Origin: SOKP01 sp048887165
GTDB lineage: Archaea; Asgardarchaeota; Lokiarchaeia; Sigyniarchaeales; SOKP01
DNA: 64,000 bases
Direction of reading: 5' to 3'
NCBI GenBank assembly: GCA_048887165.1
Contig: JBHLJZ010000007.1
Span: forward strand, 1 to 64,000
The notes below the pieces were generated by a model that worked only from the letters and a program-made list of their open reading frames with translations, searched no databases and was not told the DNA's origin. A program made the translations under genes and the position numbers. Numbering within the stretch: the first letter of the stretch is position 1; each line of letters opens with the position of its first letter. This document shows, piece by piece, positions 33,115 to 41,965 of the stretch.

Positions 33115-34143
33115 TCATCTGTTATAAGTTTCAGGAAGCACTTCAGTAATTAAAAAATTCTGATATTTATCAGGTTCTTCAAAATTGGGGCAATGCGCTG
33201 AATTTTCGAACCAAATATATTTTTTCATTGGTGCCCTTAATTTCTTAAAAAATCTTTCAGATAATTCAAAAGGGGCATTATAATCATAACGACCAACACA
33301 GAAATAGACAGGAACTTCAAGTTCTTTAACATCTTTAAGAAAATCTATACTAAATAAGGTCCCCCAAAGATATTTAATTGAAAAGTTAATGCCCTTGATA
33401 AATTTAATAAAGTCTCCTAGTTTATATTCTGGAGAACGCATACCAACTTTAATTAATGACCACATACTTTTTTGATTATGAAGAACGCCACCAAATTTCT
33501 TTAACCACTTTCTTTGAATTTTTAAATGCTTTAAATTTTCTCCAGTATAAGGTCTAATTTTTTCTAGTTGCTTTAAAGCTTTTTTATTTCCTCTTTTTTT
33601 AGCTTCTTCAAGAGTATATTGAAAAGAAAATATCTCATTATCGACAATATTAACAACTTGACCAACTCCGATATAAGCATAGAAAAGCTCTGGATAATGT
33701 TGAACTAGTAAAGTTCCTAAAATACTACCCCAGGAATGTCCAACAATATAAATCTTTTCTTTCTTAAATCTTTTTTTGAGTAATTGAATTAAATCATGAG
33801 CATCTGTTATGAATTGTTCTATATTCATTGATTCTTTTGAAATCTTTTTAGAATAGGATTTACCACCACCTCTTTGATCCCAATTAACAACAATAAAAGA
33901 TTTCTCCAATTCTCTCTGAAATTTATATGATAAAGGTGATTCTACTGAGCCTGGGCCACCATGTAATAACAATAATAACGGATTGTTAATATTATGACTA
34001 CGAATAATAATCCACTGTTCTATCCCTCCAAGTTTTATGAATTCCATTGAAGTTATGCTATTGGGTTTTTCATTTCCATCTTCACCCAGAATTGGTGGAG
34101 TTTCGGAATAAAATGGCCTAAAAAAATCTCTAAATTTAGACAT
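33115..34143 (-). CDS. Alpha/beta hydrolase, proline iminopeptidase type
   Basis: A 342-residue enzyme of the S33 peptidase family. LLLLHGGPGSVESPL (oxyanion hole), NWDQRGGGKS, and nucleophile elbow GHSWGS with Ser137 are the family signature, then a helical cap, the Asp in CVGRYDYNAP and the His in ENSAHCPNFEEPD complete the triad. Proline iminopeptidases release N-terminal proline; other S33 members are epoxide hydrolases or lactonases, so activity is uncertain. No signal peptide. Cytosolic peptide turnover is likely. Confidence 0.87.
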   Translation of the reverse strand: MSKFRDFFRPFYSETPPILGEDGNEKPNSITSMEFIKLGGIEQWIIIRSHNINNPLLLLLHGGPGSVESPLSYKFQRELEKSFIVVNWDQRGGGKSYSKKISKESMNIEQFITDAHDLIQLLKKRFKKEKIYIVGHSWGSILGTLLVQHYPELFYAYIGVGQVVNIVDNEIFSFQYTLEEAKKRGNKKALKQLEKIRPYTGENLKHLKIQRKWLKKFGGVLHNQKSMWSLIKVGMRSPEYKLGDFIKFIKGINFSIKYLWGTLFSIDFLKDVKELEVPVYFCVGRYDYNAPFELSERFFKKLRAPMKKYIWFENSAHCPNFEEPDKYQNFLITEVLPETYNR

Positions 34144-34328
34144 ATAAAGTATTTTTCTTATGGTTTTATAATTTAAAATTGATTTAAGAACAAAAATTTT
34201 TCCCTTTATAGAATTCTGTAGATTTATTAATTTTTTTATTGTTTTTTAATAATATTTATATTTATGTCGGTACTAAGTAAAATAGTAAAAAATTACACTA
34301 TAGTAAAAGGAAGGAGCGAATTTATCTC

Positions 34329-34808
34329 ATGTATAATAATATGGATGATCTCATAGCAGATTGGGAAAATAAAATGCTTTATTTATCAAATCAAATAGAT
34401 GAATTACAAAACCAACTTGTAAATTACCAATCTCTTCTTGAAGAAAAAGATAATTATATAAATCAATTAATTTCTGAAAATGAACAATTAAAGTCTCAAA
34501 TTCAAAACTATCGGGCACAATATATATCACCCTCATATTCTACACCAACTTCTCAACCTACTCTTCATCCCCCTCCGCAAGCTACTCCTACACCACAGAA
34601 ACAACCTCCACAGATAAATCTTCCAAAAATTTCCCCTTTAGGCACTTACAGTACTGATGTAGCTTTAAAAAAAAGACAATGTCCAAATTGTGGAGCCTCG
34701 GGATTTGCAATCAAAGAAGTTGATGATAAAAATCGGATACTTAGCTATATTCCAAGAAGAATATATGCCAAGAAAAGGGTTTGTACTAAATGTAGATTTG
34801 AGTTCTGA
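34329..34808 (+). CDS. Coiled-coil, proline-rich, zinc-ribbon protein
   Basis: A 159-residue protein in three parts. Residues 8-62 form an acidic coiled coil (LEEKDNYINQLISENEQLKS). Residues 65-100 are a linker of Pro, Ser, Thr and Gln (PTLHPPPQATPTPQ). Residues 115-159 hold a zinc ribbon, CPNCGASGFAI with a later CTKCRFEF. Such coil-linker-ribbon proteins are common in Asgard genomes but no function is known to me. A good leader GGAAGGAG lies 12 bases ahead of the ATG. A TATA-like TATTTATATTTATG stands near 34248-34264. Confidence 0.78.
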   Translation: MYNNMDDLIADWENKMLYLSNQIDELQNQLVNYQSLLEEKDNYINQLISENEQLKSQIQNYRAQYISPSYSTPTSQPTLHPPPQATPTPQKQPPQINLPKISPLGTYSTDVALKKRQCPNCGASGFAIKEVDDKNRILSYIPRRIYAKKRVCTKCRFEF

Positions 34809-34882
34809 TTGATTTTAATTTTAAGTAGTATAAATTAGAAGGATGTCTTCCAAGTTTACTTGCTTTCTTAAAGAGATATATA

Positions 34883-35599
34883 TTATCTTCTATCCCACCA
34901 GTAGGGTGCTTCTACCTTACTCAACTTACCATCATCTAATAATAAGAGATGTTCATTATTAATTGAAAAAGCAAAACCATCGAGAAATGAAGGCCACCTA
35001 TCAGCGGGAGATAATCCAAACCATCCCAGACGATAACTTAAAATCATAAGATCATGAGAAACATGAATATAAAGATTATTACTATCATTTTTGTTTGCTG
35101 TTTTATTCCAAATAACTTTCGCAGCTTTTTGACAAAATTCATCAAATGGCGTGACTTTATCTGCTGGATATAAGTTCGCAATCCACCTATAAAGAAAATA
35201 CGTGAAAGGATACTTAGTTACCTCATTAAAAAAGTATTCCGCTTCAACTCCTATATCATATAATACATTTAAACTCTCTATTAAAGCCCCATTTCCAGTT
35301 ATACTTTCAAATCCCGCTAAAATATCCTCTGCAGTCTCTACACAGCGTTTAATTGGACTATAATAAAGTTCTATTTTTCTATTTAATGGAAGTTTTGTAC
35401 CGAATAACTTAGCAATCTCGTGTCCAATCGGTGTGAGTTTTTGTTCACCTATATCATCTAAATTCTTAAAAGAATTTCTATGAGAATGACGAATGACCAG
35501 AATAATGTTAGAATTATCGGGAAACTGAGCTAATGTCTCAACTAAAACGTTTGCGTTTTTGGTCCATTTTTGCTGATTCCAAATCAAATCGACATCCAT
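34883..35599 (-). CDS. Histidine-phosphatase (phosphoglycerate-mutase-like) family protein
   Basis: A 238-residue protein with the core histidine-phosphatase motifs. ILVIRHSHRNSF contains the RH pair that carries the phospho-histidine, followed by LTPIGHEIAKLFG, YYSPIKRCVETAEDIL and the second catalytic His in YIHVSHDLMILSY. Members hydrolyse phosphate esters of sugars, nucleotides or proteins. The extension between the third and fourth motifs (about 110-165) is longer than in cofactor-dependent mutases, which fits a phosphatase. Monocistronic; substrate unknown. Confidence 0.85.
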   Translation of the reverse strand: MDVDLIWNQQKWTKNANVLVETLAQFPDNSNIILVIRHSHRNSFKNLDDIGEQKLTPIGHEIAKLFGTKLPLNRKIELYYSPIKRCVETAEDILAGFESITGNGALIESLNVLYDIGVEAEYFFNEVTKYPFTYFLYRWIANLYPADKVTPFDEFCQKAAKVIWNKTANKNDSNNLYIHVSHDLMILSYRLGWFGLSPADRWPSFLDGFAFSINNEHLLLLDDGKLSKVEAPYWWDRR

Positions 35600-35716
35600 T
35601 ATTGTGATAGGGAATAGCCAATAATATAGAAAGTTTATGAATATAATAAAAAAGTTTAAAACGTAAGAAATCGAAGAAAAGAAAGCTTTAAAACTTAAAA
35701 TATAAGAAACAAAAAA

Positions 35717-36193
35717 TTATTTAACAATTAAAACGTCTGAATCTACATGATTCAATACATATTCAGGTACAGTTCCTAAAATTGTCCTTTTGAGTTTCGA
35801 GTGTTCACCTTGACATCCAAGAATTACTAAGTCATAAGCTTCTTCTTTAACCTTTCGTTCGATATAATATTCTGGTCCAATGTCGTAAGCTAACCTAGTT
35901 TCAACCTTGGCAGAAGATTTCTCAAATTTTTTCTTTATTTCTTCTAATAATTTACTTGCATCTTTTACACGATCTTTATGTATCTCATAATTTAGTGATT
36001 CACCAGCATTTATGTTTATACCCGCAAAGGCTGGTCTTATATCAGATAATTTATGTAAAACGGAATGAAATATTACGACTTCACTATTATCTCTTTTTTG
36101 AATTTCAAGAGCTTTCTCAACTGCTTTCAGTGCGTGTTCGGAATTATCAATACCCAATAAAATTTTCTTATACAATTCTTTCACCTTTTTCAT
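35717..36193 (-). CDS. Universal stress protein (UspA family)
   Basis: A 158-residue nucleotide-binding alpha/beta protein. KKILLGIDNSEHALKAVEKA starts the fold, VVIFHSV follows, and the ATP loop is VILGCQGEHSKLKRTILGTV with the pattern G-x2-G-x9-G-T near the C-terminus (DVLIVK ends it). The ATP-binding form of UspA is therefore likely. A 40-residue insert (LSDIRPAFAGININAGES) is longer than in minimal UspA. Leader AAAAAGGTGAAAG precedes MKKVKEL. Role in stress survival, exact trigger unknown. Confidence 0.9.
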   Translation of the reverse strand: MKKVKELYKKILLGIDNSEHALKAVEKALEIQKRDNSEVVIFHSVLHKLSDIRPAFAGININAGESLNYEIHKDRVKDASKLLEEIKKKFEKSSAKVETRLAYDIGPEYYIERKVKEEAYDLVILGCQGEHSKLKRTILGTVPEYVLNHVDSDVLIVK

Positions 36194-36368
36194 AATTTAT
36201 TATTATCTGATTATATTAAACTAAAATAGATCGTTTAAAACTGCTTATTATGAATTATATAAAAAAAGAAAGAGCAACTAATATTCTGGAAGAGCTAATA
36301 TAAATTATTTTTTATTTCAAAAATGCTTAAAAAGGTAAAAAAAATAGGATTTTTAAATTTTAGATTTT

Positions 36369-36764
36369 CTATTTCCTTTCTCGTATATAAAAGAAGATGT
36401 TGATCACAACTAATACTATCTCAACTATAAATGTAATATCAAACGCACCATAAACTCCAATTCCAAACCATAAATCTATAATGATTAAGATTATTAGGAA
36501 CGCAATTCCAAATTCCCAAAAAATTCTTACTTGCTCCCATTCTTTTCGTATTAAACTAATTATACCAAATAAACCAATGATTAAAACTGTTCCTCCTATT
36601 TGTCGCCAACAAACAGCAGAAAAGGCAACACCGCCAAATAAATCATAATAAATTTCTGGGATTCCAAAAAAGAAAAAACCAAAGATAAGGGAAACAATAA
36701 CATTTATTAAAAATACAATTTTCGCTTCTTTTGAAATTTCAGCCATTTTTCTAACACTTTCCAC
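36369..36764 (-). CDS. Four-helix membrane protein (about 131 aa)
   Basis: Small integral membrane protein of unknown function, with hydrophobic stretches at about 16-35, 52-68, 78-97 and 105-126. No catalytic motif; a lone GG in WRQIGGTVLIIGLFGII. The frame opens with GTG at 36762-36764 but the ATG at 36744-36746 (MAEISKEAK) may be the true start, because AAAAGGTGG, a leader-like run, lies at the GTG. It has no near neighbour of related function. Confidence 0.7.
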   Translation of the reverse strand: MESVRKMAEISKEAKIVFLINVIVSLIFGFFFFGIPEIYYDLFGGVAFSAVCWRQIGGTVLIIGLFGIISLIRKEWEQVRIFWEFGIAFLIILIIIDLWFGIGVYGAFDITFIVEIVLVVINIFFYIRERK

Positions 36765-36862
36765 CTTTTAAAACTTTTTGGATTTCTTTTAAAAATGTTA
36801 GTAAGATTGACTAAGAAAGGCTAATATATAAAAGATGTGACAAAAATGTATCTCTTTTCTTA

Positions 36863-37339
36863 TTACCAACAACAAGGATCGAAATATTCTTTATACTTTT
36901 TTAACCAATTACAAAGTGTATATTTTGAATAATCTTCAGTAATTTCTTCACCAGGTTGAATATCCTTTTGAGCTACAGCACAAAATCCATTTTCATCTTC
37001 GGACGCCCCTGAATTCGCTTCAAATGAATGATTTACATATCTTGAATCATCTAAGCAAAATATAAGCGCATCAAGGTCTCTTTCATAATAGGAATATGTA
37101 AGAAGGCTGTTCATGTAATTTTCCATTGTAGGTGATTTATGAGAAGAATCTAGTGTTAAAAATTGTCCTTTTGTTATTATCAGTACGTCCTGTGGACGAG
37201 CATGCCACCATATAGTACCCTTTGGAATAATTTTTTTAGCAAATAGACCTAAACCATGAATTTTACTTGGTTGAACCATTGCATATTCTTCAATTGGATT
37301 TTTAGTCTTAATATTGTAAGGGATATTGATATTTTTCAT
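36863..37339 (-). CDS. SET-domain protein (putative lysine methyltransferase)
   Basis: A 158-residue protein that is essentially one SET domain. SKIHGLGLFAKKIIPKG (25-41) is the SET-N start, RYVNHSFEANSG (100-111) the SAM-contacting NHS/C region, and GEEITEDYSKY (130-140) the closing catalytic Tyr segment. The C-terminus CNWLKKYKEYFDPCCW adds three Cys, reminiscent of a zinc-binding post-SET tail. SET domains methylate lysines in eukaryotic histones and other proteins and are rare in archaea. Target unknown; histone-like or chromatin proteins of Asgard archaea are an inference. Start MKNINIPYN; monocistronic. Confidence 0.85.
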   Translation of the reverse strand: MKNINIPYNIKTKNPIEEYAMVQPSKIHGLGLFAKKIIPKGTIWWHARPQDVLIITKGQFLTLDSSHKSPTMENYMNSLLTYSYYERDLDALIFCLDDSRYVNHSFEANSGASEDENGFCAVAQKDIQPGEEITEDYSKYTLCNWLKKYKEYFDPCCW

Positions 37340-37407
37340 TAATTGCAGAAAAAGAATAAAGGCTATTTATACTTTAAATTAATAATAAAAAAATTTTAAG
37401 AGATTTT

Positions 37408-38331
37408 TTATAAAAAAACGGCTAAATTTCGTGGCAGAATCTCATAATAATTAACAAGATCAAATTTTTCTATTTTCTCCTTAGTTTCCATGGGAAGTTT
37501 GTCTAATAAAGTTCCACTCAATATTTGGTTTGTTTCCTCTTCAGTAAATTCTGGTCCTGGCTCGGTCCAATTTATCACTTTCTTATTCGCTGGACAAACT
37601 TTCTGGCAAAAAAGACAGCCAACTAAACAATTATGCCATGAAGGATCAATCCATTCTGGAAAGGGAATTTCTACGGGATGTTCATTATGGAAGGTTAAAC
37701 ATCGTTCAGCATGTAAAAGAACACGATTGGTTGGGATTGCCCCTGTTGGACATTTGCGAACACAAGCAGAGCATTCTTTACATAGATCCATTAACTTTAA
37801 TTCCTGCCAATTATCCTTTTCAATAGGAAAATCTGAATAAAAAGCGGATAAACGATGAAAACTACCCATTCCTGGGACATAGGTTATATTATTTCTCCCA
37901 TATTCAGCCAAACCACTACGTACTGCTAAAGTTTTTGAAGGAATAAATCCATATTCTACCCTATAACCTTGTTGATTAAGTATTTCGTTTAGAAACTCCT
38001 TGGTATAATTAATTATTTTGAGGCCATATAAATAGGTCGGGGGAATTAATAAAGAAACTTTTTTACCAGTCCAGTTAAAAACCGCTTCATATTGAGGTTG
38101 TGGAACTGCTAGAATAAAAAGAGAATTAATTTTAGGCAAGTCAACATTTGGTTCAAATTCTAAATAAGATTTAAATTCGTTATAGAATTCTGGAGCAAGA
38201 AGATTATTATCCCTATGTTTTTTTATATCATTTTGCAAATCTGGAATATGTTTTGCAGAAACAATTTTCCCTTTATAGCCATTATCATCTAAAGTTTTGT
38301 GAATCTTTTCTATAATGGTATTTTGAGTCAT
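37408..38331 (-). CDS. QueG-like 4Fe-4S reductase
   Basis: A 307-residue protein of the epoxyqueuosine reductase-like family. The N-terminal domain contains SLLIPPTYLYG and YGFIPSKTLAVRSGLAEYGRNNITYVPG-like QueG features (SGLAEYGRNN). Two 4Fe-4S sites follow: CKECSACVRKCPTGAI and CLVGCLFCQKVCP. QueG uses cobalamin and these clusters to make queuosine in bacterial tRNA; archaea do not use that pathway, so this paralogue probably has another reductive role. A shorter paralogue is at 58160-58813. Monocistronic. Confidence 0.85.
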   Translation of the reverse strand: MTQNTIIEKIHKTLDDNGYKGKIVSAKHIPDLQNDIKKHRDNNLLAPEFYNEFKSYLEFEPNVDLPKINSLFILAVPQPQYEAVFNWTGKKVSLLIPPTYLYGLKIINYTKEFLNEILNQQGYRVEYGFIPSKTLAVRSGLAEYGRNNITYVPGMGSFHRLSAFYSDFPIEKDNWQELKLMDLCKECSACVRKCPTGAIPTNRVLLHAERCLTFHNEHPVEIPFPEWIDPSWHNCLVGCLFCQKVCPANKKVINWTEPGPEFTEEETNQILSGTLLDKLPMETKEKIEKFDLVNYYEILPRNLAVFL

Positions 38332-38551
38332 ATGTCTACACTTTAGATATTAATAATCCAGATAATCCTTATCAACTTATAGAATTAATGCTTTATTTTT
38401 AAAATCAAATTATTTGTTATTATTATTTATCAATAAGGGCATAGTCTAGAAAAGATATTATATTTTATCAAAAAGAGACATATAAATACTACTTATTTTA
38501 CTATTGATGTAGCCAATTCTAATTTACATATTAAAGAGAGGATGATCTATT

Positions 38552-38734
38552 ATGGGTGGGTTTGGAAAAAATTTAAAAAAAGGATTCGCTAAAGTTGCTG
38601 GCGGTCTCGCTGAGGAACTTACAGGAAGCGAAGCCGTTGGTAAAGGTGTAAAAAAAGGAATTAAAAAAGGAAGTGTTAAAAAAGGATTTAAGAAAGCTGT
38701 TAAAGAAGGAAAGGAAGACCTTCTAGATGATTAA
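38552..38734 (+). CDS. Small basic Gly/Lys-rich protein (60 aa)
   Basis: A 60-residue protein, MGGFGKNLKKGFAKVAGG, then GVKKGIKKGSVKKGFKKAV and an acidic tail EDLLDD. It is built of short KKG repeats around small residues and looks like an amphipathic helix, with no known domain. A TATA box TATAAATA at 38481-38488 and a leader GAGAGG ten bases before the ATG support real expression, and a T-tract follows the stop. Nucleic-acid condensing, membrane-active or structural peptide are possible; none is shown. Confidence 0.65.
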   Translation: MGGFGKNLKKGFAKVAGGLAEELTGSEAVGKGVKKGIKKGSVKKGFKKAVKEGKEDLLDD

Positions 38735-38890
38735 AAAAATAAATTATATTCCTTTTTTTTTGTTTAATATAGTTTTATTTTGATCTGTTTTTTTGGTTTG
38801 AGAAATCTTTTCTCAGCGAAATTTTATAAAATCATAATTTCATATTAAATTTGGTTAAAAAGTTAATTATAATATGAAACAGCTAAAAAA

Positions 38891-39748
38891 GTGACAATAT
38901 ATAAATTTTCTGTTATAACCAGTAATGGATTTCCTTATTATCATTTAAATGTCAATGATCCGCCGGAAGGAGTTAAACTTTATCTTAGGTTTTTTGATTT
39001 CTCAAAAATTGTACTTGATCAAGAAACTAACTTTAATCAAGCTAATTTGTTTGAGCTTCATGCGGGGTTAATTTCTGCTTTATTTAAATTTGCACACAGT
39101 ATGAATAAAAAAATTGAAATTCTTGAATTTAATTCTAGTCAAGAAATTAAGACGCTTGTAAATAAATCTAAATTTAGTGGAAATGTTTTAATTACTGTCG
39201 AAACAGAGCCTTATATATTTCATAGATCTGTTTATGAGAAGATTAACTTAATTTACAATTCGATTATTACTAGTAAAATACCTCTTAGTTCATCCATGGA
39301 AATTCTACCTACCGAAGAAGAGAAAATTATTAATATTTTAACTGATATTAAAGCAAGGAATCATTTAAGGCGACATAAAAGTAAAATTAATCATGTGGGA
39401 ACCGATTTCCTAATTGAAATGAAAAATTATGGTCTAAATGGAATATGTATTACTTCTTTCGATCTTTCTCCTATTACGGTGATTGGTAAAAAATATTTGT
39501 TAAAGGATATCCATGAGATTTTAAGAAATGTCGGAAATATCCCTGAAATTTCTCCTTTAAATTGGGTTTATCGCCAATCTGAATATGCTAATGAACAAAT
39601 TTGGGTTTATATCTATAAATCAAATGTGGGACCAAGTATTAATGGTTTATTTGAGCCATACCTTTATCTACTTTTTTGTGACCCCCATTCTTATTTAGGA
39701 GAAATTCCTGAAATAGTAGGTAGAGAATTTAATAAGATTTTAATTTAA
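38891..39748 (+). CDS. Longin/roadblock-like protein (285 aa)
   Basis: Soluble protein whose first 80 residues follow the longin/roadblock pattern: VITSNGFPYYHLNVNDPPEG, then RFFDFSK and FELHAGLISALFKFAHSM, matching the G-h-P plus A-h-x-S-F signature in the GTPase tail (4155-5051). The rest (90-285) alternates strands and helices without a motif I know. The start is GTG at 38891; the frame is closed six codons further up and contains no ATG. Eukaryotic relatives of this fold are platforms for small GTPases, so a link to the Arf-like protein is an inference only. Confidence 0.72.
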   Translation: MTIYKFSVITSNGFPYYHLNVNDPPEGVKLYLRFFDFSKIVLDQETNFNQANLFELHAGLISALFKFAHSMNKKIEILEFNSSQEIKTLVNKSKFSGNVLITVETEPYIFHRSVYEKINLIYNSIITSKIPLSSSMEILPTEEEKIINILTDIKARNHLRRHKSKINHVGTDFLIEMKNYGLNGICITSFDLSPITVIGKKYLLKDIHEILRNVGNIPEISPLNWVYRQSEYANEQIWVYIYKSNVGPSINGLFEPYLYLLFCDPHSYLGEIPEIVGREFNKILI

Positions 39749-39883
39749 ATTCTATTTCATCCCATTATAAGACTATTGATCATTGAACGTTCTAATATTT
39801 CACCTTTAGTTTAATGTAATAATCCTTTTATTAATAGAAAAAATAGATAAAATATTAATTAAATTTAAAATAGTGATTTGAAA

Positions 39884-40039
39884 GTGGCAATAGAGCTTAC
39901 AACCTTAGAAGTATTTTATGGAAGTTTTACATTAATTTCTGTTGTAATTGCCCGAACATTTGTAATCATTAGTTCCATATGTTTCTATATTGGATACACA
40001 TTACCGAAATTTATCAAGAAATTATTTATTAAAAGCTAA
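39884..40039 (+). CDS. Small single-helix membrane protein (51 aa)
   Basis: Frame with GTG at 39884 or TTG at 39878, VAIELTTLEVFYGSFTLISV, then a hydrophobic span VVIARTFVIISSICFYIGYT and a basic end KFIKKLFIKS. One or two membrane helices, no domain. The opening ELTTLEVFYGSFTLI resembles the N-terminus of seven-helix sensor proteins common in Lokiarchaea, so it may be a remnant of one, or a real small membrane protein. The leader is weak. Confidence 0.45.
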   Translation: MAIELTTLEVFYGSFTLISVVIARTFVIISSICFYIGYTLPKFIKKLFIKS

Positions 40040-40075
40040 TTTATAACCGAAAATTGTATTTAAGGTGAAAAAAGA

Positions 40076-40903
40076 ATGAAAATGAAAAATGAAACCGCCA
40101 TTGTAAGTGGTTCCACAAGTGGTATTGGGAAAAAAATTGCTGAATTATTTCTAAAAGAGGGGTGTAAAGTAGCAATTTGTTCCAGAAATGAAAACAGGGT
40201 CAAAGAGACTCTCACAGAATTTAAAGAAAAATTTGGTGATTCTGTTATCGGAGCAACTTGTGATGTTTCTGATCCCAACTCAGTAAAATCTTTTATAGAA
40301 AAAACGATTGAGACCTTTGGTTCAGTTCGGATTTTAGTTGCAAATGCGGGATTAAATTTAACCTATGGTCCACTTGAATATATACCCTTTGAAAAAGCAA
40401 TTAACGATGCTAAAACTGTAATTGGAATTAACTTAATAGGGACAATAAATTCTATTTCTGCTGTACTACCTCAGATGGTTAAACAAAGATATGGGCGAAT
40501 TGTTACTCTTGGAGGTGCAGGTGCTGACAGACCAATGGAAAATATGACTTTTTATTCAGCTTCAAAGGGAGGGATTCTTTCCTTCTCCAAATGCCTCGCA
40601 AAGGAATTTGAAGCTAATGATTATGACATAAAAATTAATATCTTCTTTCCAGGGATGATAGCCACTAATTTATATAAAAACACGCAACTAATAGAAGGCT
40701 GGACAGATCAAGAAACATATCAACGTGATTTGGATATGATTCATGAACATGTAGCAACTGACATTGAAGAGAGTTGTAGCAAAGTTATTCCGTTTGTCTT
40801 ACCTAGTTGTAAAGACAATGGCAAGTCATTTAGAGGCTTTTCTGTTGTAAAACTAATAAAGGGGTTTAGAAAACTCTCCAAGGAAAGGAAAAAAATGGAA
40901 TGA
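40076..40903 (+). CDS. Short-chain dehydrogenase/reductase
   Basis: A 275-residue NAD(P)-dependent Rossmann enzyme. The cofactor loop VSGSTSGIGKKIAELF, the NAG motif LVANAGLN and the catalytic YSASKGGILSFSKCLAKE (Tyr-x3-Lys) are intact; the Ser of the triad is less obvious, the strand reading RIVTLGGAGADRP. Leader AAGGTGAAAAAAG sits seven bases before the ATG. It overlaps the next gene by four bases (ATGA), so it is coupled to an ICMT-like membrane protein. Substrate unknown; ketoreduction is likely. Confidence 0.92.
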   Translation: MKMKNETAIVSGSTSGIGKKIAELFLKEGCKVAICSRNENRVKETLTEFKEKFGDSVIGATCDVSDPNSVKSFIEKTIETFGSVRILVANAGLNLTYGPLEYIPFEKAINDAKTVIGINLIGTINSISAVLPQMVKQRYGRIVTLGGAGADRPMENMTFYSASKGGILSFSKCLAKEFEANDYDIKINIFFPGMIATNLYKNTQLIEGWTDQETYQRDLDMIHEHVATDIEESCSKVIPFVLPSCKDNGKSFRGFSVVKLIKGFRKLSKERKKME

Positions 40904-41754
40904 AAGGAGTAGAAAAATTTAGAGAAAAACTACCTGATTATCAGGGTAAAAGATTTCTTTTATTTATAGCAGTTGTGTTGGTTACTTTAGCAAGCTCATT
41001 AGTATTCCAGTTATTTATGGACTCACTACCACGAATTTTTGGAGATGTGGCTATTTTACAAATTTTAGCGCCTTTTACTCCGATAATTGGTTCATTAATC
41101 GTTTTAACAATTGGTTTCTCAATTGTTTATAATTTCTGGAGGGTTCGGGAACAATATTTAATGAGATATGGCAAATTAGCTTATCAAAAAGCATTTAAAT
41201 TCGTAGTAATTGGCGTTCCTATGGTTATTACTATTATTATACACAGTTTTCTCCCTACAGATTTGATTGTACCCTATGATGACATTAATAGCATAAGTCA
41301 GTATTTAGCTAAACCTATTTTTGATATCTTTTTTGACGTTTCAATCCTATGCTTTTTATTTAGGATTTTATTTTTTATTTTCTTCTTAGCTATAGGTTTA
41401 AGAGTAGTTAATGTTGCATTAAAGGTCTTTGGTATTGATTATATGGGATTAATTTACATTTTTTACCCAGAGGAGTCTACACTTCAAAACCATGAGATAT
41501 ATTCCATAATACGCCATCCAACATATCATACTTTAATGTTACTCAGTATTAGCAGTATATTTTTCCGATTTTCAATTTACTCTTTTATCTATTTTCTAAT
41601 TTTTATAATAGGGATAAATATTCATATTAAATTTGTAGAAGAAAAAGAGTTAATTGAGCGATTTGGAGAACAATATAAAAAATACAAGAAAGAGGTACCT
41701 GCACTCATTGTTAGATTTAAAGATCTAAAGAAATATCTCTCTCTTATTTTTTGA
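40900..41754 (+). CDS. ICMT/PEMT-like membrane methyltransferase-family protein
   Basis: A 284-residue membrane protein with about six to seven helices and the C-terminal signature of the isoprenylcysteine carboxyl methyltransferase superfamily: YSIIRHPTYHTLML, then FVEEKELIERFGEQYKKYKKEVPA. RHP plus E-x-x-L-x-x-x-F-G-x-x-Y is the SAM-binding site in ICMT, PEMT and methanethiol methyltransferases. The N-terminal half (about 1-130) is extra compared with the minimal ICMT domain. Coupled to an SDR by overlap. The substrate may be a prenylated protein, lipid or thiol; none is proven. Confidence 0.8.
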   Translation: MKGVEKFREKLPDYQGKRFLLFIAVVLVTLASSLVFQLFMDSLPRIFGDVAILQILAPFTPIIGSLIVLTIGFSIVYNFWRVREQYLMRYGKLAYQKAFKFVVIGVPMVITIIIHSFLPTDLIVPYDDINSISQYLAKPIFDIFFDVSILCFLFRILFFIFFLAIGLRVVNVALKVFGIDYMGLIYIFYPEESTLQNHEIYSIIRHPTYHTLMLLSISSIFFRFSIYSFIYFLIFIIGINIHIKFVEEKELIERFGEQYKKYKKEVPALIVRFKDLKKYLSLIF

Positions 41755-41965
41755 AATTATTAAAACTTGTCTTCTACTAGTTTAGCAAAATTCATAAAAT
41801 TAAATTAGTCTTTTTTTTTTAAAAAGCTGTGGATTCCATTTACATAATTATGGATTTTGTTTAAAGATTGATAAAAAATGCAATAGTGGAATTTAATAAT
41901 ACTAAAATATAAAGAAATAAATTGTAATAAAAATATAATACAAAAAGTAATTAGTTATATTTGTT

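Noticed and set aside
37490..37840. 116-residue plus-strand frame over the QueG-like gene
   Set aside because: Antisense to two Fe-S cluster motifs that are clearly coding.
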